Of a stretch of DNA of 16,340 bases, positions 1 through 6,981 are shown one piece after another. The first letter of the stretch is position 1, and each line of letters opens with the position of its first letter. Source of the DNA: Acidimicrobiaceae bacterium (lineage in GTDB: Bacteria; Actinomycetota; Acidimicrobiia; Acidimicrobiales; Ilumatobacteraceae). Made by a program: the position numbers and the translations under genes. The notes under the pieces were generated by a model, which had not been told where the DNA came from, ran no database searches, and saw only the letters and a list, made by a program, of their open reading frames with translations. The stretch covers positions 1 to 16,340 of the forward strand of contig PMCN01000066.1 of the NCBI GenBank assembly GCA_003154135.1, read 5' to 3'.

Positions 1-1178
1 CCGCGGATCTCTGCCTCGTCGCGCACGCCGCCGAGCGACACGCGCACGAAGTTGCGGCCCATGGCCCTGGCGATGGATTCGCCGAGGCTGGTCTTGCCCA
101 CGCCAGGCGGTCCGACGAGGGTGAGCACCGACCCGGCCCCGCGGCCGGCGCCATCGACGACTCCCCGCTCGGCGCGCAGCTTCTTCACGGCCAGGAACTC
201 GACGATGCGGTCCTTCACGTCGTCGAGGCCGTAGTGGTCGGCGTCGAGCTGGGCGCGGGCGGCCTGCAGGTCGAGCAGGTCGTCGGTGCGCGTGGACCAC
301 GGCACCTCGAACACCCGGTCGAGCCACGTGCGCACCCAGCCGTGCTCGGGCGACTGCTGGCCCATGCGCTCGAGCCGGTCGATCTCCTTGGCGATGAACG
401 CGGCGGTCTTCTCGGGCAGCAGCTCGCGCACGCCGTCGAGTTGGGTGCGGTACGTACCGACGACGTCGTCGTCGCCCTCACCGAGCTCCTTGCGGATGGC
501 GGTGAGCTGCTGACGCAACAGGTACTCGCGCTGCTGCTTGTCGACGCCCTCGGTGACGTCGGCTCGGATCTGTGCGGACACCTGCAACTCGGCGAGGTGC
601 TCGCGCGCCCATGCGGTGACGAGTGCGACGCGTTCGTCGACCTCGACGGTGCGCAGCACCAGGGCGCGGCGCTCGTCGTCGGCCTCGCTCCACGTGGTGA
701 CCGCGTCGGCCAGGGCTCCGGGCTCGGCAACGGTGCGCAGGATGTCGGGCAGGCGGCGGCTCTGGCGCAGCCTGGCGATCTCCTCGAGCAGCACGCGCAG
801 TTCACGCGTGGCAGCCTCCACCCGCGGGGTGGGCCGGGGCTCGTTGAGCACCTCGGCGTCGCCGTGGGTGGCGCCGCGATCGCTGGTGTGGGTGGCGGTG
901 AGCCGGGCTCGGCGCTCGGTCTGCAGGATGGCCGCCTGCTCTCCGCTGGGCAGCGTGGCCGTGTTGGGCACCCGGGCCAGCACGGCGAGCGTGTCGTCGT
1001 GCGGCGAGGTGAGCAGCACCCGGCCATCGCCGTGACCGGCGGCCTCGACTGCCAGGCGCACCGCATCGTGATCGAGGCTGAGGGTGATCACCGTGCCCGG
1101 CAGCACCACCGAGGGGAGGGGGAGCAGCGGCAGGGTGACGGTGCGGGTGGGACGGGAAGTGCTGTCGACGTCGGACAT
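1..1178 (-). CDS. lon: Lon ATP-dependent protease, N-terminal part (runs off the window)
   Basis: Lon is a cytoplasmic AAA+ serine protease that degrades misfolded and regulatory proteins. The first 392 codons are present; the rest of the ATPase domain and the Ser-Lys protease domain lie beyond position 1. The start is seen directly (MSDVDSTSRPTRTVTLPLLP), followed by the LonSB substrate-binding domain with the family-typical LPLLPLPSVVLPG stretch at residues 16-28. The Walker A motif GPPGVGKTS spans about residues 356-364, with lysine at 362, the same position as in E. coli Lon. It is followed by RNFVRVSLGGVRDEAEIRG, a Lon hallmark. ATG 1178 has no Shine-Dalgarno sequence but sits 7 nt below a TACGTT -10 box, so a leaderless mRNA is likely. 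The gene upstream on the same strand ends 49 bp away. Family assignment is secure; only the C-terminal half is unseen. Confidence 0.96.
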   Translation of the reverse strand, partial: MSDVDSTSRPTRTVTLPLLPLPSVVLPGTVITLSLDHDAVRLAVEAAGHGDGRVLLTSPHDDTLAVLARVPNTATLPSGEQAAILQTERRARLTATHTSDRGATHGDAEVLNEPRPTPRVEAATRELRVLLEEIARLRQSRRLPDILRTVAEPGALADAVTTWSEADDERRALVLRTVEVDERVALVTAWAREHLAELQVSAQIRADVTEGVDKQQREYLLRQQLTAIRKELGEGDDDVVGTYRTQLDGVRELLPEKTAAFIAKEIDRLERMGQQSPEHGWVRTWLDRVFEVPWSTRTDDLLDLQAARAQLDADHYGLDDVKDRIVEFLAVKKLRAERGVVDGAGRGAGSVLTLVGPPGVGKTSLGESIARAMGRNFVRVSLGGVRDEAEIR

Positions 1179-1185
1179 GACGCAC

Positions 1186-1213
1186 AACGTAGCGTGAGAA
1201 AACTTGATTGCAA
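1186..1213 (-). promoter_or_regulatory. Candidate lon promoter, leaderless
   Basis: Read on the minus strand, TTGCAA (1213-1208) and TACGTT (1191-1186) are separated by 16 bp. TACGTT fits the actinobacterial TANNNT -10 pattern and TTGCAA matches four of six bases of TTGACA. Only 7 nt separate the -10 box from the lon ATG at 1178, so transcription would begin at or next to the start codon. This agrees with the absence of a ribosome binding site. Inferred from sequence only. Confidence 0.5.
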
Positions 1214-1223
1214 CCGACTCAGC
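1203..1223. promoter_or_regulatory. HAIR-like inverted repeat (possible HspR operator) at lon
   Basis: The half-sites CTTGATT (1203-1209) and ACTCAGC (1217-1223) are separated by exactly 7 bp. The HAIR operator bound by the actinobacterial heat-shock repressor HspR is CTTGAGT-N7-ACTCAAG. This site matches 6/7 and 5/7 bases with the correct spacing, and it overlaps the candidate -35 box of lon. HspR control of lon through HAIR is known in Streptomyces, so both position and target are sensible. The imperfect right half keeps this at moderate confidence. Confidence 0.5.
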
Positions 1224-1227
1224 TTTA

Positions 1228-2463
1228 CTACGCGGTGAGCTCGCGTGCCTTGTTGAGCGCGTCGTCCCAGCTGGCCTTGGCGGCCACCAGCGCCCGGAAC
1301 GGCATCACCAGCCGGGGCATGCTCACGCCGAGCACGCCGCGCAGGCGTCCCTCCCACCCGTAGAGGGCCACGAACGGCCCGTCGAGCGCGCCGGCCACCA
1401 CCTGCACGTCGTCGCCCCCGTGCACTCGGCCGACGAACTGGATGCGGCTCTCGAACTGGTCGCTCCAGAAGAACGGCACCGCTTCGTAGGGCGTGGCCTC
1501 CTCGCCGCGAGCGGTGGCGACCAGGTTGCGGCCCGCCATCGCGCCCTGCTCGGCGGCGTTGGTCCAGTGCTCGACGCGCATCTCCGCGTCGTCGTGGCCG
1601 GCGAACACACCGTTGGGCCAGCGGGCACAGTCGCCGGCGGCGTACACACCGGGCATGCCGGTGAAGAGCGTGGCGTCGCACACCACTCCGTCGCGCAGCG
1701 ACAGGCCGCTGTCGGCCAGCCAGTCGGTGGCCGGTGCCACGCCGACACCGACGACGACGACGTCGCAGGGCACCACTTCGTCGCTGCCGAGGCGCACCCC
1801 GGTGACGCGTGTGCCGTCGCCCTCGATGCCCACCACCTGCACACCGCAGCGCAGGTCGACACCGTGCCGCGACTGCACGCTCGCCGCGGCCACGCCCATC
1901 TCGGTGCCCAGACCGCGCACCAGCGGCGCCGAAGCACCCTCCAGCACCGTGACCGAACAGCCCTTCTGGCGCGCCGACGCCGCGACCTCCAGACCGATGA
2001 AGCCGGCGCCGATGACCACCACTCGGGCCGTGCCGTCGGCGATGCGGTCGCGCAGCGCAAGCGAGTCGGCCATCGTGCGCAGCTCCACCACGCCGTCGAG
2101 CACGGGCTGCCCGGGCAGGCGTCGCGGCGACGCGCCCGTGGCGATGACGAGGCCGTCGTAGGAGAGCTCGCTGCCGTCGGCGAGCGTCAGTCGTTGGACG
2201 TCGGGGTGCAGCGAAGTGGCACGCACGCCCAGGCGGAGGTCGAGCCCGAGCGAGGCGAACTCGTCGGGCTTGCGCAGCCGGATGCGGTCGGGTTCCCACT
2301 CGCCGGTGAGCACCTTCTTCGACAGCGGTGGCCGGTCGTAGGGAAGCTCACGCTCGCCCCCCACCAGCGTGATGCGTCCCTCGAAACCTTCCTGGCGCAT
2401 CGATTCGCACGCCCGCAGGCCGGCCAGCGATGCACCGATCACCACGACGTGATCGAGCGTCAC
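1228..2463 (-). CDS. FAD-dependent ferredoxin reductase (rhodocoxin/putidaredoxin reductase family)
   Basis: Predicted cytoplasmic flavoprotein that passes electrons from NAD(P)H to a small ferredoxin, typically serving a cytochrome P450 or Rieske oxygenase. With the chosen start it has 411 residues, the normal family length. Visible motifs are the N-terminal FAD dinucleotide fold VVVIGASLAG (6-15), PYDRPPLSKKVL (41-52), the NAD-binding fold VVVIGAGFIGLEVA (148-161), the second FAD motif GVYAAGDCA (272-280) and RVEHWTNAAEQG (296-307), diagnostic of this reductase family. GTG 2463 is preferred because AAGGTGG lies 4 nt before it; an in-frame GTG at 2493 would add ten non-conserved residues. 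No ferredoxin, P450 or oxygenase gene is in the window, so the partner is unknown. It lies 49 bp upstream of lon on the same strand and diverges from the LarA-like gene. Confidence 0.88.
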   Translation of the reverse strand: MTLDHVVVIGASLAGLRACESMRQEGFEGRITLVGGERELPYDRPPLSKKVLTGEWEPDRIRLRKPDEFASLGLDLRLGVRATSLHPDVQRLTLADGSELSYDGLVIATGASPRRLPGQPVLDGVVELRTMADSLALRDRIADGTARVVVIGAGFIGLEVAASARQKGCSVTVLEGASAPLVRGLGTEMGVAAASVQSRHGVDLRCGVQVVGIEGDGTRVTGVRLGSDEVVPCDVVVVGVGVAPATDWLADSGLSLRDGVVCDATLFTGMPGVYAAGDCARWPNGVFAGHDDAEMRVEHWTNAAEQGAMAGRNLVATARGEEATPYEAVPFFWSDQFESRIQFVGRVHGGDDVQVVAGALDGPFVALYGWEGRLRGVLGVSMPRLVMPFRALVAAKASWDDALNKARELTA

Positions 2464-2531
2464 GGCGCCACCTTGCAGTCGACGAGCCGCCACTTGTTCA
2501 TGCGGGCAGGCTAGCGATCGCCCGGAGTACG

Positions 2532-3797
2532 GTGAAGGTCGTGAACTGGGATCAACTCGTGCAGGGCGTGGACCTTCCGTTCCACCCCGATCTCAAGGTG
2601 CCGGCCCTCACCGAAGTGCAGTTGCCCGTACCGCGTCCCGAACCGGTCGGCGACGTCACTGCTGCCGCGCACGCCGACGTGGTGGCGCGCCTCGCCGGCA
2701 GCGTCACTCCCGGAATGACCGTTGCGGTCGGCGCTGGCAGCCGCGGACTCACCGATCGGGTGGGCCTGCTCATCGGTGTCATCAGCGGCCTGCGCGCCCT
2801 GGGGGCCGAGCCGTTCGTGGTGCCCGCGATGGGCAGCCACGGCGGTGCCACGGCGGAGGGCCAGCGGGCGATGCTCGAGTCGTTGGGCATGACCGAGGAC
2901 GCCATCGGCGCCGAGATACGCGCAACGATGGAGACCGTCGAGGTGGCGCGCACCGCCGACGGCATGCCCCTCTACCTCGACCGTCACGCCGCCGCCGCCG
3001 ATCGCATCTTCCCGGTCAACCGGGTGAAGCCGCACACGTGCTTCAAGGGCCCCATCGAGAGCGGCTGCACGAAGATGGCCGTCGTCGGCTTCGGCAAGCA
3101 GCCCGGTGCCGCACAGATCCACGCCTGTGGTCCTGTCGAGATGCGCAACCGCATCCTCAACGGCATCGAGGCCCTGCGCGCGAGCGGGCGCTTGCTCGGC
3201 GGCGTCGCGTCCGTCGAGTCGGCCAGTGGTGAGGTGGTTCGTGTGCGCGCGCTCACTGCCGCCGACGTGGGCGGCGAGGCCGAGCGCGAGCTCACCGACT
3301 TCGCTCGCACGCTCGTGCCCGCGTTGCCGTTCCCACAGATCGACGTCCTCGTCATCGACAAGGGTGGCAAGGACATCAGCGGCACCACCATCGACCCCAA
3401 CGTCACCGGCCGGTTCTGGGTGCACGGGCTCGACGACCTCACCGAGCCCGACGTGAGCACGATCGTGCTGCTGTCCATCACCCCGGTCTCGGGCGGCAAC
3501 GTGCTCGGTGTCGGTTTCGCCGACTTCATCCCCGTCTCCCTGGCCACGCAGATCGATTGGAAGAAGACCTACATCAACTGCTTCACCGCCGGCATCGCCG
3601 GTGTGCGCCGCAGCCGCATGCCGATGGTGCTTCCCACCGACGACGATTGCATCAAGGCTGCGCTCAGCATGTGCGGCAGGGCCTTCGACCAACCCAAGCG
3701 GGTGGTGCGCATCGAGAGCACGCTGCACCTCACGCGATGCTGGGTCAGCGACGCGCTGCTGCAGGAGCTGCCGGCCGGCGCGCAGATCGTGTCGTGA
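2532..3797 (+). CDS. LarA-like nickel-pincer-dependent 2-hydroxyacid isomerase homologue
   Basis: Member of the lactate racemase (LarA) superfamily, whose enzymes use a nickel-pincer nucleotide covalently held by a lysine to racemise or epimerise 2-hydroxyacids through hydride transfer. The 421 residues contain GSHGGAT (His103), VKPHT (His168), GCTKMAVVG (Lys181) and QIH (His197). These occupy the places of LarA His108, His174, Lys184 (cofactor anchor) and His200, and the Lys-to-His spacing of 16 is the same. The C-terminal half (DVLVIDKGGKDISG, residues 271-284; DWKKTYINCFTAGIAG, 342-357) is well ordered but I cannot tie it to a substrate. GTG 2532 has GGAG four bases upstream; GTG 2541 is an alternative. 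The gene overlaps the next by GTGA, so the two are translationally coupled. No larB, larC or larE cofactor genes are present here. Superfamily is fairly sure, substrate unknown. Confidence 0.8.
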   Translation: MKVVNWDQLVQGVDLPFHPDLKVPALTEVQLPVPRPEPVGDVTAAAHADVVARLAGSVTPGMTVAVGAGSRGLTDRVGLLIGVISGLRALGAEPFVVPAMGSHGGATAEGQRAMLESLGMTEDAIGAEIRATMETVEVARTADGMPLYLDRHAAAADRIFPVNRVKPHTCFKGPIESGCTKMAVVGFGKQPGAAQIHACGPVEMRNRILNGIEALRASGRLLGGVASVESASGEVVRVRALTAADVGGEAERELTDFARTLVPALPFPQIDVLVIDKGGKDISGTTIDPNVTGRFWVHGLDDLTEPDVSTIVLLSITPVSGGNVLGVGFADFIPVSLATQIDWKKTYINCFTAGIAGVRRSRMPMVLPTDDDCIKAALSMCGRAFDQPKRVVRIESTLHLTRCWVSDALLQELPAGAQIVS

Positions 3798-5137
3798 GCG
3801 CACGGTTGGTCTCGCGCCTGCGCGACGTGGTGGGCGACGCACACGTGCTCACCGATGCCGATGTGCGCGCCGGTTACGAGACCGACTGGCTGCGCAAGTG
3901 GCACGGCACGGCGTGCTGCGTGGTACGGCCCGCCACTGCGTCGGAGGTGGCGGCGGTGCTGGTCGAGTGCAGCGCCGCAAGTGTGGCGGTGGTGCCCCAG
4001 GGCGGCAACACGGGTCTCGTCGGTGGCAGCGTGCCGCGCGGGGGTGAAGTGGTGCTGTCGATGCAGCGGTTCACGGCACTGGGCGCGGTCGACGGTGCAG
4101 CACATCAGGTGACCGCCGGCGCGGGCGTCACCATCGAGTCGTTGCAGCGCCACGCGCGTGCTGCGGGCCTCGACTTCGCCGTCGACTGGGGTGCGCGCGC
4201 GACGGCCACCGTCGGCGGAGCCGTCAACACCAACGCCGGTGGATCACGAGTGGTGCGCTTCGGCACCATGCGGGCACAGGTGATGGGGCTGCAGGCGGTG
4301 TTCGCCGACGGCTCGGTGGTCACCCAGCTCGACGGCCTGCCGAAGGAGACCGCAGGACCTTCGCTCGCCGGCCTCCTCGTCGGCAGTGAGGGCACGCTCG
4401 CCGTGGTCACCGCCGTCCGCCTGCGACTGGTCCCGTGGTACCGCGAGACCGCCGCCGCGCTGGTCGCGTGCGACTCCCTCGCCCAGGCGGTGGGGTTGCT
4501 GCCCCGCCTGCGTGCGCTCGCGTCGCTCGACGCGGTGGAGCTGCTGCTGCCGGAGGCGCTGTCGCTGGCGTGCCATGCACTCGACGTTGCTCCGCCGCTC
4601 GATCCCGCCTCGGCGGCCGCGTTCGTGATGGTCGACTGCGCAGCACACGACGACCCGCAGGGCGAGCTCGCCGAGCTGCTCATCGACGAACGCGGGGTGC
4701 TCGCTGTGGGCGCGCAGCGTGAGTTGCTCTACCGCATCCGCGACCACGTCACCATCGCCATCGGTGCCCGTGGCATGCCGTTGAAGCTCGACGTGGCCGT
4801 GCCCGTGCACCGCCTCGACGAGTTGATGGCCCAGGTGCGCGCGCTGGTGGCCAACCTGGCGCCCACCGCACAGCTGGTGGCGTTCGGCCATCTCGCCGAG
4901 GGCAACGTGCACGTCAACGTGCTCGGCGCCGGTGAGGCCGAAGCCTCGCTGCGCGACGGCGTGCTCGGTGCGGCCATCGCGTTGGGCGGCACCATCAGCG
5001 CCGAGCACGGCATCGGCATCGCGAAGGCCGACTGGCTCGAGCGGCTGAAGGGTCCCGCGGCCGTGGCCGTGATGCGTGCGGTGAAGCAGTCGCTCGACCC
5101 GCACGGCATGCTCAACCCGGGCGTGCTGCTGACCTGA
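3794..5137 (+). CDS. FAD-binding 2-hydroxyacid dehydrogenase (GlcD / D-2-hydroxyglutarate dehydrogenase-like)
   Basis: Flavoenzyme of the vanillyl-alcohol-oxidase/PCMH fold with an FAD-oxidase C-terminal domain, which typically oxidises D-2-hydroxyacids (glycolate, D-lactate, D-2-hydroxyglutarate) to 2-oxoacids. At 447 residues it has the usual length. The FAD-binding half shows PQGGNTGLVGG (68-78), GGAVNTNAGGSRVVRFG (141-157) and GLLVGSEGTLAVVT (193-206). The catalytic half shows KLDVAVP (331-337), FGHLAEGNVHVNV (364-376) with His366 and His373, and EHGIG (404-408), the metal and substrate residues of this family. It ends in DPHGMLNPG. The start is the GTG inside the GTGA overlap with the LarA-like gene. 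There are no FeS (GlcF) or GlcE partners nearby, which favours a stand-alone D2HGDH/DLD-type enzyme. The 3' end overlaps the opposing pyrE by 26 bp. Confidence 0.88.
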   Translation: MSARLVSRLRDVVGDAHVLTDADVRAGYETDWLRKWHGTACCVVRPATASEVAAVLVECSAASVAVVPQGGNTGLVGGSVPRGGEVVLSMQRFTALGAVDGAAHQVTAGAGVTIESLQRHARAAGLDFAVDWGARATATVGGAVNTNAGGSRVVRFGTMRAQVMGLQAVFADGSVVTQLDGLPKETAGPSLAGLLVGSEGTLAVVTAVRLRLVPWYRETAAALVACDSLAQAVGLLPRLRALASLDAVELLLPEALSLACHALDVAPPLDPASAAAFVMVDCAAHDDPQGELAELLIDERGVLAVGAQRELLYRIRDHVTIAIGARGMPLKLDVAVPVHRLDELMAQVRALVANLAPTAQLVAFGHLAEGNVHVNVLGAGEAEASLRDGVLGAAIALGGTISAEHGIGIAKADWLERLKGPAAVAVMRAVKQSLDPHGMLNPGVLLT

Positions 5138-5678
5138 GCTCTGCGGCGTCGAGCTGCGCGCGAGTGAGCAGCGCGTGCATCGTGAGCCCTTCGGCCGCAA
5201 GCGCAGCGCCGTGATCGGGGCTGCGATCGATGACGCACAACACGTCGCTCACCAGTGCGCCCAACGCGCGCAGGTCGTTGGTGCTGATGACCACCTGGCC
5301 GCCGGTGGTGACGACGTCCTCGATCACGGTCACCCGCTTCCCCGCGATGGCCGTGCCCTCGGCGAGCTGCGCCGTGCCGTACGTCTTGGCCTCCTTGCGC
5401 ACGAAGGCGGCCGGGATGCCGGTGTGCAAGGAGAGCGCGGTGGCGATGGGGATGCCGCCCATCTCGAGCCCGGCGAGCACTTCGGTGCCCTCGGGGATCA
5501 TCGGCGCGAGGGCCGCGGCGATGCGGGCGAGCAGTGCCGGCTGTGCCTCGAACCGGTACTTGTCGAAGTACTCGGTGGCCACCTGACCCGACCGCAACGT
5601 GAAGGTGCCGGTGAGGCGTGCCACGGTGTTGATGTGCTCGGCCAGTTCGTCGAGGTCTGCAGGGTCGGGCGATGTCAT
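5112..5678 (-). CDS. pyrE: Orotate phosphoribosyltransferase
   Basis: Catalyses orotate + PRPP to orotidine 5'-monophosphate + PPi, the fifth step of pyrimidine synthesis, in the cytoplasm. The 188 residues carry the N-terminal FTLRSGQVATEYFDKYRFE segment (26-44), the flexible catalytic loop RKEAKTYGTAQLAEG (94-108) and the PRPP-binding motif VTVIEDVVTTGGQV (116-129). In the loop, tyrosine (100) stands where E. coli PyrE has a histidine, as far as I recall a common variant in this family. ATG 5678 has no clear Shine-Dalgarno sequence and starts 4 nt after the tesB stop, so it is probably translated from the same mRNA. Its last 26 bp overlap, tail to tail, the FAD dehydrogenase gene on the other strand. 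No other pyr gene is in the window. Confidence 0.95.
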   Translation of the reverse strand: MTSPDPADLDELAEHINTVARLTGTFTLRSGQVATEYFDKYRFEAQPALLARIAAALAPMIPEGTEVLAGLEMGGIPIATALSLHTGIPAAFVRKEAKTYGTAQLAEGTAIAGKRVTVIEDVVTTGGQVVISTNDLRALGALVSDVLCVIDRSPDHGAALAAEGLTMHALLTRAQLDAAELRSAARPG

Positions 5679-5682
5679 GGCG

Positions 5683-6495
5683 TCAGTCTTGCCGTTCGCG
5701 GTTCGGGCGCATCAACACTTCCTGGGCCACGGTGGCCACGTGCACGCCGTCGAGGCTGAAGACGTGGCCGATGGCGAGGCTGCGGTTGCTGGTGAACGCG
5801 TGGCACGTGAAGTCGTAGAGATGCCACTCGTGAGCGCGCAGCGGCCGGTGGAACCACATCGTGTGGTCGAGGCTCGCGTTGTAGGTGACGCCGTGCCGGC
5901 CGCGGTAGTCGGGATGCGCTTCGCGGGCCGAGTCGGACGGCATGTCGTCGCTCATGTACGCCAGCCAGCAGCGGTGCAGCAACTGGTCGTCGCCCGGATC
6001 GGTGGTGATGCGCATCCACGCCGCGCTGCGCCCGGCACCGGTGTGACCCTCGCACGTCAGCAGGTTCGACGGGATGCTGCGGCGGTCGAACGCGGTGCTC
6101 CACGCGTCGCTGGCCACCTGGTCGGGCCCGGGCACGGTGTCGTCCATCGGCACGGTCTGCAGGTCGAGCGACTCCTCGGGAACCTGGAACGACGACTCGA
6201 GGTTGAGGATCGCACCGATGGCCTGGCGGGCCACCACGCGCCGGGTGCTGAAGCTGCGGCCGTTGCGGATGCGGTCGACCTCGAAGCGGATGGGCTCGTT
6301 GTGGTCGCCCCGGCGGATGAAGTACGCACGCAGCGAGTGCACGTGCTGGTCGGGGTCGACGGTGGCGGCTGCTGCTCGCAGCGCCTGCGCGACGATCTGC
6401 CCGCCGTACAAGCCACCCCATGGATATCGGGGCCCAATTCCCACGAAGGTGTCGGCACCGTGGGGTTCGAGATCGAAGAGTCGGGTGAAATCCAT
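5683..6495 (-). CDS. tesB: Acyl-CoA thioesterase II (TesB family)
   Basis: Hydrolyses acyl-CoA to free fatty acid and CoA; a double-hotdog enzyme of the cytoplasm. The protein has 270 residues, close to the usual 285. The first hotdog carries WGGLYGGQIVAQAL (26-39) and RSFSTRRVVARQ (80-91). The second carries SLDHTMWFHRPLR (208-220), with Asp210 matching the catalytic Asp204 of E. coli TesB; SNRSLAIG (236-243), where a Ser takes the Thr228 role; and VATVAQEVLMR (253-263), with Gln258 matching Gln278. ATG 6495 is chosen because conservation begins at MDFTRLFDLE; GAGAGGA lies 11-12 nt upstream, rather far. A CTG at 6501 would be better spaced but is an unlikely start. The reading frame stays open upstream into the divergent gene without conserved content. 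It precedes pyrE by 4 nt. Confidence 0.9.
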   Translation of the reverse strand: MDFTRLFDLEPHGADTFVGIGPRYPWGGLYGGQIVAQALRAAAATVDPDQHVHSLRAYFIRRGDHNEPIRFEVDRIRNGRSFSTRRVVARQAIGAILNLESSFQVPEESLDLQTVPMDDTVPGPDQVASDAWSTAFDRRSIPSNLLTCEGHTGAGRSAAWMRITTDPGDDQLLHRCWLAYMSDDMPSDSAREAHPDYRGRHGVTYNASLDHTMWFHRPLRAHEWHLYDFTCHAFTSNRSLAIGHVFSLDGVHVATVAQEVLMRPNRERQD

Positions 6496-6537
6496 ATGCA
6501 GATATGTCCTCTCTAGGATTTTCCGGAAACTGAAATT
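6496..6537. promoter_or_regulatory. Divergent promoter region with palindrome TTTCCGGAAA
   Basis: This 42-bp gap between tesB and the small basic-protein gene is AT-rich compared with its surroundings. TAGGAT (6514-6519, plus strand) and TAATTT (6538-6533, minus strand) both fit the TANNNT -10 pattern and face outward. No convincing -35 is seen for either. A perfect 10-bp palindrome TTTCCGGAAA (6520-6529) lies between them and could be an operator shared by both genes. Assignment is by position and pattern only. Confidence 0.35.
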
Positions 6538-6963
6538 ATGATGGGCCACATGGCACAGCGTGGTCCCAAGAATCCGATGACCGACGAACACAAGGCTGCT
6601 CTGGCTACAGGGCGTGTGGAAGGCAGGGCAGTTCGCGAGTATCTCGAAGGCCTTCGTGCCAACAAGCCCACCCGTGGCCGCAAGCGTACGCCCGACACCA
6701 TGCGCAAGCGCTTGGCCGCCATCGACCAGGAGCTGGCCGAAGCCGATGCCGTGAAAGAGCTGCGTCTCGTGCAGGAACGCCTCGATCTCCAGGCCGAGCT
6801 CGAGGCCGCTGGCACCACCGTCGACATGGCGGCGCTGGAAGCGGCGTTCGTCAAGGTGGCCAAGGCATACGGGCACCGCACGGGTGTGTCGTACGCAGCG
6901 TGGCGTGCCGTCGGCGTCTCTCCCGCCGTGCTCACCGCCGCGGGCATCAGCCGCAGCGCCTGA
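6538..6963 (+). CDS. Conserved small basic protein of unknown function
   Basis: A 141-residue protein with no function I can assign. It is rich in Lys/Arg at the N-terminus (MAQRGPKNPMTDEHKAAL) and has a short basic TRGRKRTP patch at about residues 45-52 that resembles an AT-hook core. A long, charged, probably helical stretch follows (about 53-95, MRKRLAAIDQELAEADAV and onward, likely coiled coil). A compact tail ends in YAAWRAVGVSPAVLTAAGI. From memory, similar proteins with a Y-A-A-W-R-x-x-G-V tail recur in actinobacterial genomes as hypotheticals, but I cannot check this. There is no signal peptide, membrane segment or cysteine. ATG codons at 6538, 6541 and 6550 are all possible; 6538 lies about 9 nt after GGAA and 6550 would give MAQRGPK. 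A nucleoid or nucleic-acid-binding role is only an inference from charge. Confidence 0.7.
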   Translation: MMGHMAQRGPKNPMTDEHKAALATGRVEGRAVREYLEGLRANKPTRGRKRTPDTMRKRLAAIDQELAEADAVKELRLVQERLDLQAELEAAGTTVDMAALEAAFVKVAKAYGHRTGVSYAAWRAVGVSPAVLTAAGISRSA

Positions 6964-6981
6964 GGCACGCGATCGCCGAGG

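Noticed and set aside
234..1238. 334-codon plus-strand open frame opposite lon
   Set aside because: Lon is unmistakable on the minus strand through Walker A at residue 362; the plus-strand product has no motif.
2511..3842. 443-codon minus-strand open frame opposite the LarA-like gene
   Set aside because: Composition is typical of an antisense shadow and no domain is visible; the plus strand holds the conserved His/Lys pattern.
6496..6876. N-terminal extension of TesB by about 127 residues
   Set aside because: The frame is open but family conservation starts at MDFTRLFDLE, and the extension lies entirely antisense to the divergent small gene.
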